From: Thauera propionica
Lineage (GTDB): Bacteria > Pseudomonadota > Gammaproteobacteria > Burkholderiales > Rhodocyclaceae
Direction: 5' to 3'
Assembly: GCF_002245655.1 (NCBI RefSeq)
Contig: NZ_NOIH01000010.1
Location: forward strand, 62,001-126,000
DNA: 64,000 bases
The notes below the pieces were generated by a model, which was not told the DNA's origin, did not search any database, and saw only the letters and a list, made by a program, of their open reading frames with translations. Both the position numbers and the translations under genes were made by a program. How positions within the stretch are numbered: position 1 is the stretch's first letter; every line of letters starts with the position of its first letter. Positions 10,249-17,308 of this stretch are shown here, in pieces.

Positions 10249-10737
10249 ATGACCGCACCCTCCCCCAATCCGCTGACCCATTTCGATGCCGATGGCCAGG
10301 CCCACATGGTCGATGTCGGCGGCAAGTCCGAAACGCGCCGCGTCGCCGTCGCCACCGGCCGCATCCTGATGCTGCCCGACACCTTCGCCATGGTCCGCTC
10401 GGGCACGGCGAAGAAGGGCGACGTGCTCGGCATCGCCCGCATCGCCGCCATCCAGGCATCCAAGCGAACCAGCGAGCTGATCCCGCTGTGCCACCCCATC
10501 CCGCTCACCCGCGTGGCGGTCGAGTTCGAACTCGACGACGCCGAGCACGCGGTACGCTGCACCGTCACCGCCGAAACCGTCGGCCGCACCGGGGTCGAGA
10601 TGGAGGCGCTGACCGCGGTGAATGTCGGCCTGCTCACGATCTACGACATGTGCAAGGCGGTCGATCGCGGCATGCGCATGGACGGCATCCAGTTGCTGGA
10701 AAAGCTCGGCGGCAAGTCGGGGCACTGGCGGGCCTGA
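10249..10737 (+). CDS. moaC: Cyclic pyranopterin monophosphate synthase MoaC
   Basis: MoaC acts with MoaA in the first step of molybdopterin synthesis, converting the MoaA product (3',8-cyclo-GTP) to cyclic pyranopterin monophosphate. The 162-aa protein has the family motifs ...[15 protein letters not shown] near the N-terminus, PLCHPIPLT in the middle and the [11 protein letters not shown] / YDMCKA segment, which carry the active-site His and Lys/Asp residues. The start at 10249 gives the family N-terminus; an upstream in-frame extension runs into the promoter. Its position beside tungstate transport and AOR genes suggests it supports the W-pterin enzyme as well as Mo enzymes. Confidence 0.95.
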   Translation: MTAPSPNPLTHFDADGQAHMVDVGGKSETRRVAVATGRILMLPDTFAMVRSGTAKKGDVLGIARIAAIQASKRTSELIPLCHPIPLTRVAVEFELDDAEHAVRCTVTAETVGRTGVEMEALTAVNVGLLTIYDMCKAVDRGMRMDGIQLLEKLGGKSGHWRA

Positions 10738-10753
10738 AGCACCCGGCGCAGGC

Positions 10754-10999
10754 TCAGGCTGCATCCTCGTCGCGCTGCGCCAGGCGCGACATCACGAGCG
10801 GAAACGCACCCGACCCCGCCAGGGCGATCGCCGACACCAGAAAGGCGAGCCCCGCCATGGGGTCGGCGAGCGCCGGATGCAGGCGTGCCCCTTCTCCAGC
10901 GAAGCACGCCACCGCAGGCAGCAGGCACAGCCCGGCCAGCATGAAGAGCACGCGCGCAGTCAGCGGCACAGGACGGCGGTTCACAGTCTCATCCGCCAT
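10754..10999 (-). CDS. Small two-TM membrane protein
   Basis: An 81-aa protein with two hydrophobic segments (about residues 14-35 and 46-70) separated by a short loop, and a charged C-terminus. I do not recognise the family. The ATG at 10999 lies 19 nt inside the 3' end of the preceding ABC-ATPase gene, so it is likely translationally coupled as the last gene of the tungstate transporter operon. Its C-terminal coding region converges with moaC, 16 bp away. An accessory role in the transporter is only suggested by position. Confidence 0.6.
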   Translation of the reverse strand: MADETVNRRPVPLTARVLFMLAGLCLLPAVACFAGEGARLHPALADPMAGLAFLVSAIALAGSGAFPLVMSRLAQRDEDAA

Positions 11000-11706
11000 G
11001 GCAACTCGCCCTGGATGAACAACCGCGCCTCGTCGGACTGCGGCCGGGCGAAAAAGCGCTGTACCGGCGTATGCTCGCGCACGCGTCCGCCGGACATGAA
11101 CACGATGTCGTCGCCCAGGCGGGTGGCCTGGCCGAGGTTGTGGGTGACCATGAGGATGCGGGTGCCGTCGGTACGGATCTCGCGGATGATGCGTTCGACC
11201 TCGCCGCTGGCCGAGGGGTCGAGGCTGGCGGTGGGCTCGTCGAGCAGCAGCAGGCGCGGCTTCGTCAGCCACGCGCGCGCCAGCGCGAGGCGTTGCTGCT
11301 CGCCGCCGGAGAGTTGGCGGGCGCTGTCCTCGGCACGGTCGGCCAGGCCGACACGCTCGAGCATCGCCAGCCCCTGCCGGCGGCGTTCGGCGGCGGACAG
11401 CCCAAGGGGTTTCAGCCCCAGCGCCACGTTCTGCAGTACAGAGGCACGCAGCATCATCGGCCGCTGGAACACCATCATCACGCCCTGCTCCGGCCGGCGC
11501 GCGCCCTCGTCGCCCCAGGCCATGCTGCCGGCGCCTGGTTCGATCAGGCCGCAGATCACCCGCAGCAGCACGCTCTTGCCCGCCCCGTTGGGGCCCAGCA
11601 CCAGGGTGATGCCTTCGTCGCCCAGTTCCAGGTCGATGCCGGCCAGCACCTCGCGGCCGTTGGGCTGGTAGCGCAGGTCGCGGACACGAAGGGGAAAGAT
11701 CGCCAT
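10981..11706 (-). CDS. tupC: Tungstate-type ABC transporter ATPase (TupC-like)
   Basis: A 241-aa cytoplasmic ATPase subunit of an oxyanion importer. Walker A (GPNGAGKS), the Q-loop (MVFQRP), the ABC signature (LSGGEQQR), Walker B (LLLLDEPTA) and the switch His (MVTHN) are all visible. The ATG at 11706 gives the normal length; the longer reading frame is the permease gene in another frame. It follows the permease by 8 bp. The pairing with a TupB-like permease and with W-enzyme genes supports tungstate rather than molybdate or phosphate. Substrate is inferred, not shown. Confidence 0.85.
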   Translation of the reverse strand: MAIFPLRVRDLRYQPNGREVLAGIDLELGDEGITLVLGPNGAGKSVLLRVICGLIEPGAGSMAWGDEGARRPEQGVMMVFQRPMMLRASVLQNVALGLKPLGLSAAERRRQGLAMLERVGLADRAEDSARQLSGGEQQRLALARAWLTKPRLLLLDEPTASLDPSASGEVERIIREIRTDGTRILMVTHNLGQATRLGDDIVFMSGGRVREHTPVQRFFARPQSDEARLFIQGELPWRMRL

Positions 11707-11714
11707 CGTCCGTC

Positions 11715-12419
11715 TCAGCCGTAGCGCCGCATCGCCCAGTGGCGCAGCATGAAGGCCAGCGCGTTGAGCGCGAGGATGATGACGATGAGCACCGCGCCGA
11801 GCGCGATCGCCAGCGCAAGGTCGCCCTTGCTGGTCTCGAGCGCGATCGCGGTGGTCATCACGCGCGTCGCCCGGTCGATGTTGCCGCCGACGATCATCAC
11901 CGCCCCCACCTCGCTCATCGCGCGCCCCAGGCCCGCCAGCACCGCCACCAGCAAGGAGTGGCGACAGTCGTAGAGCAGCGTGGTGACGCTGTCCCACCAC
12001 GAAAAGCGCATCAACTGCAGTTCTTCTGCGTAGCGCTGCCACACGTCCTCCACCACCTGGCGCGTGATCGCCGTCATCAGCGGAATCACCAGCAGGGTCT
12101 GCGCGATGACCATCGCCAGCGGCGTGTACAGTAGGCCGAAGCCACCGAACGGCCCCGAGCGCGACAGCAGCAGGTACACCACCACCCCCACCACCACCGA
12201 AGGCAGGCCCATCAGTCCGTTGACCAGCACCGACATCGTGCTCTTGCCCGGGAAGCGCCCCACCGCGATGCAGGCGCCGAGTGGCAGCCCGATCAGCGTA
12301 CCCAGCAACACCGCGCCACCACTGACCTGCAGCGACAGCACCACGATCTCGGCCACGGTGTGGTCGAAGGTGGCGAGCAGCGAAAAGGCGTCGGAGAAGG
12401 TGGCGGCGAAGGCGGACAT
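11715..12419 (-). CDS. tupB: Tungstate-type ABC transporter permease (TupB-like)
   Basis: A 234-aa integral membrane permease with about five membrane helices and the EAA-type cytoplasmic loop of binding-protein-dependent importers. The GLPSVVVGVVVYLLLSR segment is typical of the TupB/WtpB group. The ATG at 12419 is preferred over an upstream start that adds 11 residues. It is directly followed by the ATPase gene. No TupA-like binding protein lies on either side, which is unusual, so the binding component must be elsewhere or the system borrows one. Confidence 0.85.
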   Translation of the reverse strand: MSAFAATFSDAFSLLATFDHTVAEIVVLSLQVSGGAVLLGTLIGLPLGACIAVGRFPGKSTMSVLVNGLMGLPSVVVGVVVYLLLSRSGPFGGFGLLYTPLAMVIAQTLLVIPLMTAITRQVVEDVWQRYAEELQLMRFSWWDSVTTLLYDCRHSLLVAVLAGLGRAMSEVGAVMIVGGNIDRATRVMTTAIALETSKGDLALAIALGAVLIVIILALNALAFMLRHWAMRRYG

Positions 12420-12475
12420 CGGCGGGGAGCATACCCGAAAGGCCGGCAGCACCGGAACGGCGGATGCCCTGTCCG

Positions 12476-12505
12476 GCGGGGGCCGGCCCCTGGGCCCGCC
12501 CCCGC
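12476..12505. other. GC-rich stem-loop between DUF1330 and tupB
   Basis: GCGGGGGC (12476-12483) pairs with GCCCCCGC (12498-12505) around a GC-rich 14-nt loop that can itself fold. No T-tract follows on the minus strand. It lies in the 91-bp gap between the aor-linked DUF1330 gene and tupB and could attenuate transcription between them. Confidence 0.4.
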
Positions 12506-12510
12506 TGCTG

Positions 12511-12801
12511 CTACACGGACTCGTAATTCAGCAGCACCACCTCGGCCGCCTGCTCGCGCAGCGGAATCAGCGCCTGATAGGCGGGCGAAGCGAACCATCC
12601 GTGCGCTGCCGCGACACTCGGGAAGCCGATGACAACCACGTCCGCATGCGGGCTCTCGCCCGCGAACGCCGCCACCTGATGGCCACGAAAGACGAGTTCC
12701 GCCCCCCACGGGGCGAGGGTTTCGGGTACCCGGCTACGGTACTCGGCCCACTTGTCCGCATCCTTCACCGTGATATGACCGACTACGTATCCCTTGCTCA
12801 C
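12511..12801 (-). CDS. DUF1330 (dimeric alpha-beta barrel) protein
   Basis: A 96-aa cytosolic protein of the DUF1330 family, a ferredoxin-like dimeric alpha-beta barrel of unknown function. The family pattern is seen in the N-terminal GYVVGHITVKD-W-Y strand/helix, the central GESPHADVVVIGFPS segment and the C-terminal helix. The GTG at 12801 is chosen because GGAGG sits 7 nt upstream; no ATG gives a family-like N-terminus. It is 61 bp downstream of the aor cluster on the same strand and probably its last member. No catalytic role can be assigned. Confidence 0.85.
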   Translation of the reverse strand: MSKGYVVGHITVKDADKWAEYRSRVPETLAPWGAELVFRGHQVAAFAGESPHADVVVIGFPSVAAAHGWFASPAYQALIPLREQAAEVVLLNYESV

Positions 12802-12862
12802 CCGTGCGCCTCCATTGCCGCATCCGAACCGAACGATCGAGTGGCGATCGCGACCTCGCCGC

Positions 12863-13171
12863 TCACCCCCCACCCTTCTGCATCGCCCGGTCGAGACGCG
12901 CCAGCAGCACGCGGCGCACGGCTTCTTCACCGGGCCCGAAGCGGTAGCGTACGATCAACTGCGGCAACTCGAACAGCCCCAGGCGACGCACGCCGGCCGG
13001 CTCCAGTTCGATGACGAGCATTTGCGCCCCCTCCTGCAGGCTCAGGCGCCGAGCTTCCGCGCTGCCCTGCACCGCGGGCCAGGCCTGGCGCAGGTCGCGC
13101 TCGAATTCACGCGCGGTGGCGGTGACCCGGCGCTCGAAGGACTCGGGCACCGGGCCATTGATGAAGGCCAC
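12863..13171 (-). CDS. Small conserved protein of the aor operon
   Basis: A 102-aa protein without signal peptide or membrane segment; I do not recognise a domain. It has alternating charged and hydrophobic residues, a central strand-rich part and an Arg-rich helical C-terminus. It begins 3 nt after the MoaD-like gene and is therefore almost certainly co-translated. An accessory gene is found at the corresponding place in the Aromatoleum aor operon (aorE, as I recall), so it may be the counterpart. A role in W-cofactor insertion or AOR assembly is inference from position. Confidence 0.7.
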   Translation of the reverse strand: MAFINGPVPESFERRVTATAREFERDLRQAWPAVQGSAEARRLSLQEGAQMLVIELEPAGVRRLGLFELPQLIVRYRFGPGEEAVRRVLLARLDRAMQKGGG

Positions 13172-13174
13172 GCC

Positions 13175-13444
13175 TCAGCCGCCGGCGATCGGCGGCCAGA
13201 TGGCGAGCTCGTCGCCGTCCTGCAAGCGGCGCCTGGCGCGCTCGGCCGGCGGCACGAAATGGCCGTTGACCAGCACCAGGTGGGCGCTGCGCTCGGGCAC
13301 GCGGTAGCGGTGAATCATTTCCGCCACGGTCGTGCCCTCGTCCACGTCCAGTTCCAGCCGGTTGCCGCGGTGGCCGTCGGGCAGGTAGTCCGACAGCGAG
13401 GCAAAGAGCTTGAAGGCGATGCGGATCGTCACACGGGTCTCCAT
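13175..13444 (-). CDS. MoaD/ThiS-like sulfur carrier (AorD-type)
   Basis: An 89-aa ubiquitin-fold protein ending in the diagnostic C-terminal Gly-Gly that is adenylated and thiocarboxylated in MoaD and ThiS proteins. The ...GDELAIWPPIAGG tail is MoaD-like (compare VAFFPPVAGG). It probably donates sulfur to the dithiolene of a pterin cofactor. It follows aorC by 9 bp in the W-enzyme operon, so a dedicated version for tungstopterin synthesis is likely. No MoaE or MoeB partner lies in the window, so it must use chromosomal ones. Confidence 0.88.
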   Translation of the reverse strand: METRVTIRIAFKLFASLSDYLPDGHRGNRLELDVDEGTTVAEMIHRYRVPERSAHLVLVNGHFVPPAERARRRLQDGDELAIWPPIAGG

Positions 13445-13453
13445 GCGCCGCCC

Positions 13454-14746
13454 TCAGCGCGCCAGCGCCATCGGTTGCTGGCTGCGGGCAACGTAGGCAT
13501 CGACGAAGGACAGCGGGTTGGCGAGCAAACGGTCCTTCCAGTCGCCAAGCCTGACCTGGCCGTGGATCAGGCCGCGCAGCGCGCCGACGTGCTGGGTCAG
13601 GCCGATGGAGGTGGCGCCGATCAGCACGTCGTCCTTGAACTGCAGGCTGAGGTAGCGGTAGCGCGCCTCGTCGACCAGCTCGACACCGCTGCCACCGGCG
13701 TCCGGCTTCTCGCCCCACCACTGGCCGAAGGACGAGGAGATCAGGCCCAGCGTGTCGAGCACGTTGATCGCCAGCACACCATTGAGCTTCGTGTCCCTGG
13801 CGATGGCGCCGCGCGCCATGTTCATCGCCGCGATGCGCGCCTGGTCGGCGGCGTTGGGCTGGATCGCGGCGACGAGGTGCGCGCCGGTGAAGAGATCCGG
13901 CGCCTCGGCCACATCACCGGCGGCGAAGATGCCGGACACGCTCGTCTCCATGCGGTCGTCGACAAGCACGCCCTTGGCGACATGCACCGGGGTTTCCTCC
14001 AGGAAGCCGACATTGGGCGCGACACCCGCGGCGACGATGACCAGGTCGCAGTCCAGACGATCGCCGGTGGACAGGGTCACCGCCAGCGGTGCGTCGGCAC
14101 CCACTTCGCTGCCGCGGTCGATACGCTGCACGCCCGCGGAGGTGACGACCCGGATGCCCTTCTCCTCGACCCAGCGCTTGATCATGCCGCCGGCCTTGGG
14201 CGTCATCATGCGCGGCACCATGCGGTCGCCCATTTCCACCACGGTGAGCTGCACGCCGCGTTTGGCCAGCGCCTCCATGATGATGCAGCCGATGAAACCC
14301 GCACCGAGCTGCAACACGCGCGCGCCCGGCCTGGCATGGGCGGCGATCGCGCGTGCGTCGGCCAGCGTCCAGCAGGTCTGCACCTCGGGCAGGTCCACGC
14401 CGGGGATCGGCGGGCGCACCGGATGCGAGCCAGTGGCGATCAGCAGGCGGTCATAGCTTTCGAAATGGCCGTCGTCGAACAGCACGGTGCACTTTTCGGT
14501 GTTGAGCGCCACCGCGCGGCCACGCATCTGGCGGACGCGCAGGCGTTCGAAATGGTCGGCGCCCTTGCGCAGATACGTGCCCGATTCGTCGATGTTGCCT
14601 TCGAGCAGGTAGGGGATCGCCATGCGCGAATACGGTGGCGCGTCCTCATGGCCAACCATGACGATCTCGTCGTGCGGCGCGGCCTTGCGCAGCGTTTCGG
14701 CAGCAACGACGCCTGCCGGGCCGTTGCCGAGAATAAGGTGTTTCAT
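13454..14746 (-). CDS. aorC: AOR FAD/NADH subunit AorC
   Basis: A 430-aa pyridine-nucleotide-disulfide-type oxidoreductase, the FAD subunit that links the W-containing aldehyde oxidoreductase to NAD. An N-terminal FAD Rossmann motif (GNGPAGVVAAETL) is followed by an NAD-binding GAGFIG segment near residue 150 and the second FAD motif (GIFAAGDVAE) near residue 275. There is no redox CxxxxC pair, as expected for the NADH:acceptor type. It is separated from aorB by 59 bp containing a strong hairpin, unlike the tight spacing elsewhere in the operon. In Aromatoleum AorC caps a filament of AorAB units. Confidence 0.88.
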   Translation of the reverse strand: MKHLILGNGPAGVVAAETLRKAAPHDEIVMVGHEDAPPYSRMAIPYLLEGNIDESGTYLRKGADHFERLRVRQMRGRAVALNTEKCTVLFDDGHFESYDRLLIATGSHPVRPPIPGVDLPEVQTCWTLADARAIAAHARPGARVLQLGAGFIGCIIMEALAKRGVQLTVVEMGDRMVPRMMTPKAGGMIKRWVEEKGIRVVTSAGVQRIDRGSEVGADAPLAVTLSTGDRLDCDLVIVAAGVAPNVGFLEETPVHVAKGVLVDDRMETSVSGIFAAGDVAEAPDLFTGAHLVAAIQPNAADQARIAAMNMARGAIARDTKLNGVLAINVLDTLGLISSSFGQWWGEKPDAGGSGVELVDEARYRYLSLQFKDDVLIGATSIGLTQHVGALRGLIHGQVRLGDWKDRLLANPLSFVDAYVARSQQPMALAR

Positions 14747-14767
14747 TGGAGCATCCTCGAACGAAAG

Positions 14768-14791
14768 GCGGGCGCCCCGAAGGGCGCCCGC
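14768..14791. other. Intercistronic hairpin between aorB and aorC
   Basis: A perfect 10-bp GC stem (14768-14777 with 14782-14791) closes a CGAA loop in the 59-bp gap between aorB and aorC. On the minus strand only a short CTTTCGTT tract follows, so it is at best a leaky terminator, or an mRNA processing/stability element. Confidence 0.7.
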
Positions 14792-14805
14792 TCAGGCTTG
14801 CACCG

Positions 14806-16653
14806 TTACAGTCCCAGACGGGCCCGCGTCTCGGCCGTCGGCTGGCCTTCGGGCGTCCAGCCGCGCACCTGGTAATACTCGGGCAGCATCTTCGCCAGGC
14901 CGTTGACCATGCCCTTGGCCGGACCGGTCTTGGCCGGTTCCTGCGTCAGACGCGGCGGCAGGTTGTCGTCCTTGGCGGTGAAGCCGGCGGCGTTGTTGAA
15001 CATGCGCTCCATGTTCCAGATGCGCTCACCCACCTCGTTCAACTTCTCCATGCTCCAGTCGCCCTCGCAGGCGGCGGCCACCTGCGGCTGCACGTCGGCC
15101 AGGGTCCATGCGAAGCTGGTGAAGACGCAGATGCCGGCCGAGTCGAACACCGCGGTGGCGTCCTGGAAGGCCTTGACCAGCTCGGGCTTGCCGTCGGTGG
15201 CCAGCGGGTCGGTCTTGACCGGAATGCCGAGCACTTCGGACGCCACCGTATAGCCGCGCAGGTGGCAGGCGCCACGGTTGGAGGTGGCGTAGGCCAGGCC
15301 CATGCCCTGAATGCCGCGCGAATCGTAGGCAGGGAACTCCTGGCCCTTCACGCTCATCGACAGCTCGGGACGGCCGTACTTCTCGCACAGGCGCTTGCTG
15401 CCCATGCCGAGCTCCTTGCCGAAACCCTCGCCCACCGCGGTCATCTCGACCATCTTCGCCAGCGCCTCGGCCGAACCGAAGGGCGCCGCCATCCCGATGA
15501 TGTCGTCGTTGAGGATGCCCAGCTCGTACAACTCCATCGCCGCGCCGACCGTGGCGCCGAAGGAGATCGGGTCCATGCCCTGCTCGTTGCAGATCAGGTT
15601 GGCGTACTGCAGCGCCTCGAGGTCGCCGACACCGTTGGCCGCACCCAGCGCCCAAGCGGCCTCATACTCCAGGCCGCCGGAGGCGCCCCAGTACTTCGGG
15701 CTGTTCTTGACGGTGAAGTGCCCCTTGTCGATTTCCGAGATGCGCCCGCAGGCGATGGTGCAGCCGAAGCAGGCGGCGTTTGTGACCAGGTGGGTCTTGC
15801 CATCGGACTCGCGCTTCTCGTGCATTGCCTCGGCGGAGATCTTGGACGCATCCTCGAACTGCACGTCGCGGTGGTTGCGGGTCGGCAGCGCGCCAATCTC
15901 GTTGATCACGTTCATCAGCACCTGGGTGCCGTACTTGGGCAGACCCTGGCCGGTGACCGCGTTGTCGGCGAGCACCTTCTTGGCGTCGTTGGTCGCCTTC
16001 AGGAAGGCGCCGAAATCCTTGATGCCCGACACGCCCTTGGTGCCACGGATGGCCACCGCCTTGAGGTTCTTCGAGCCCATCACCGCGCCAACGCCGGAAC
16101 GGCCGGCCGCGCGATGCAGGTCATTGACCACGCAGGCATACAGCACCTGGTTCTCGCCCGCCTTGCCGATCGACGAGATGCGCACGAGCGGGTCCTGCAG
16201 TTCGTCCTTGATCTGCTCCTCGGTCTCCCAGCAACTCTTGCCCCACAACCCGGCGGCGTCGCGCAGTTCGGCCTTGTCGTTCTCGATGTAGAGCCACACC
16301 GGTTTCGCCGATTTGCCCTCGAAGATCACCATGTCCCAGCCGGCGAACTTCATCTCGGCGCCGAAGAAACCGCCCGAGTTCGAACAGGCGATGGCGCCCG
16401 TCAGTGGCCCCTTGGTGACGACGGTGTAGCGGCCTCCGGTCGAGGCCATGGTGCCGGTGAGCGGCCCGGTGGCCATGATCATCTTGTTGTCGGGCGACAG
16501 CGGATCGACCTTGGGGTCGATCTCGGACACCAGATACTTGGTGGCCAGGCCGCGCGAGCCGAGGTACTCGTCGGCCCACTGCATGTTGAGCGGCTCCACC
16601 GAGCAGGTGCCGGCCGTGAGGTTCACCCGCAGGAGTTTTCGATTCCAACCCAT
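14806..16653 (-). CDS. aorB: Tungsten aldehyde oxidoreductase catalytic subunit AorB
   Basis: A 615-aa protein of the aldehyde:ferredoxin oxidoreductase family, which oxidises aldehydes to acids at a tungsten bis-pyranopterin site in the cytoplasm. The N-terminal domain (residues 1-210) carries the pterin-binding stretch TGPLTGTMASTGGRYTV and the GRSGVGAVMGSKNLKA segment. A [4Fe-4S] motif ACFGCTIAC (Cys295, Cys298, Cys302) and the DSAGIC motif near residue 490 complete the cofactor ligands. Length matches bacterial AORs. It starts 12 bp after aorA and forms with it and aorC the AorABC enzyme described in Aromatoleum. The bacterial enzyme also catalyses hydrogen-dependent acid reduction. Confidence 0.95.
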   Translation of the reverse strand: MGWNRKLLRVNLTAGTCSVEPLNMQWADEYLGSRGLATKYLVSEIDPKVDPLSPDNKMIMATGPLTGTMASTGGRYTVVTKGPLTGAIACSNSGGFFGAEMKFAGWDMVIFEGKSAKPVWLYIENDKAELRDAAGLWGKSCWETEEQIKDELQDPLVRISSIGKAGENQVLYACVVNDLHRAAGRSGVGAVMGSKNLKAVAIRGTKGVSGIKDFGAFLKATNDAKKVLADNAVTGQGLPKYGTQVLMNVINEIGALPTRNHRDVQFEDASKISAEAMHEKRESDGKTHLVTNAACFGCTIACGRISEIDKGHFTVKNSPKYWGASGGLEYEAAWALGAANGVGDLEALQYANLICNEQGMDPISFGATVGAAMELYELGILNDDIIGMAAPFGSAEALAKMVEMTAVGEGFGKELGMGSKRLCEKYGRPELSMSVKGQEFPAYDSRGIQGMGLAYATSNRGACHLRGYTVASEVLGIPVKTDPLATDGKPELVKAFQDATAVFDSAGICVFTSFAWTLADVQPQVAAACEGDWSMEKLNEVGERIWNMERMFNNAAGFTAKDDNLPPRLTQEPAKTGPAKGMVNGLAKMLPEYYQVRGWTPEGQPTAETRARLGL

Positions 16654-16665
16654 GATCCGTCCTCC

Positions 16666-17145
16666 TCAGGCTGCGGCCGAAGCCGGGGTGTTGGCCTTGG
16701 CGGCCCAGGCGCGCATCTTGTCGATGCCGGTCCAGTCGGCATCCACATAGGTGATGGCGCCGGTCGGACAGGCGCTGGCGCAGGCGGGGTTGCCCTCGCA
16801 CAGGTCGCACTTCTGCACCTTGCCGGAGTCCTGGTTGTAATTGATGGTGCCGAACGGACAGGCGATCGTGCACACCTTGCAGCCGACACAGGTGTCCTCG
16901 AACACCATCTTGGCGCCGGTGCTCAGGTCGATGCGGATCGCGTCGACAGGACAGGAATTCAGGCACCAGGCTTCGGTGCATTGCGTACAGGTGTAGGGCA
17001 CCTTGCGGCCCTCGTGTTCGAAGTTGAACACCTTGATGCGCGACTTGCTCGGATTGATGACCCCGGTGTGCTCGTAGGAACAGGCCATCTCGCATTGCAG
17101 ACAGCCGGTGCACTTCGCGGGATCAATGTGCAGTGCTTTCCACAT
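16666..17145 (-). CDS. aorA: AOR polyferredoxin subunit AorA
   Basis: A 159-aa electron-transfer subunit with four Cys clusters for four [4Fe-4S] centres: CTGCLQCEMAC near residue 12, CTQCTEAWCLNSC near 53, CVGCKVCTIAC near 86 and CDLCEGNPACASAC near 112. It passes electrons between the W subunit AorB and the FAD subunit AorC. The ATG at 17145 is chosen since GAGGAG lies 9 nt upstream; the upstream GTG at 17160 overlaps that site. First gene of the aor operon, behind a candidate sigma-54 promoter and downstream of a sigma-54 activator gene on the same strand. Confidence 0.93.
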   Translation of the reverse strand: MWKALHIDPAKCTGCLQCEMACSYEHTGVINPSKSRIKVFNFEHEGRKVPYTCTQCTEAWCLNSCPVDAIRIDLSTGAKMVFEDTCVGCKVCTIACPFGTINYNQDSGKVQKCDLCEGNPACASACPTGAITYVDADWTGIDKMRAWAAKANTPASAAA

Positions 17146-17190
17146 CGATCGTCTCCTCACTGATTATTGGTCTTGCAGCCGCTCTATGCA

Positions 17191-17209
17191 TGCGGCGGAA
17201 TCCGCCGCA
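17191..17209. other. 19-bp palindrome in the aorA leader
   Basis: TGCGGCGGA (17191-17199) and TCCGCCGCA (17201-17209) form a perfect palindrome around one base. It falls just after the start predicted from the sigma-54 element at 17223-17238, so it would be a 5'-end hairpin of the aor mRNA or an operator. Confidence 0.55.
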
Positions 17210-17222
17210 CACAGGCGGGTCG

Positions 17223-17238
17223 AGCATCCGGCCCACCT
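17223..17238 (-). promoter_or_regulatory. Candidate sigma-54 promoter of the aor operon
   Basis: On the minus strand, AGG-N10-GCT has the invariant GG (17237-17236) and GC (17225-17224) at the required 10-nt separation, but the flanking bases match the consensus poorly. A degenerate TGGAACA/TGCTCTG pair, resembling the sites near the other sigma-54 promoters, lies just upstream (about 17248-17262). Start would be near 17212. Confidence 0.45.
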
Positions 17239-17308
17239 ATGAAACTCAGAGCATATGTTCCATCTTTCAAAGGTCAACACGGGAATACCCCTTTACGAGT
17301 CAAAGGAA

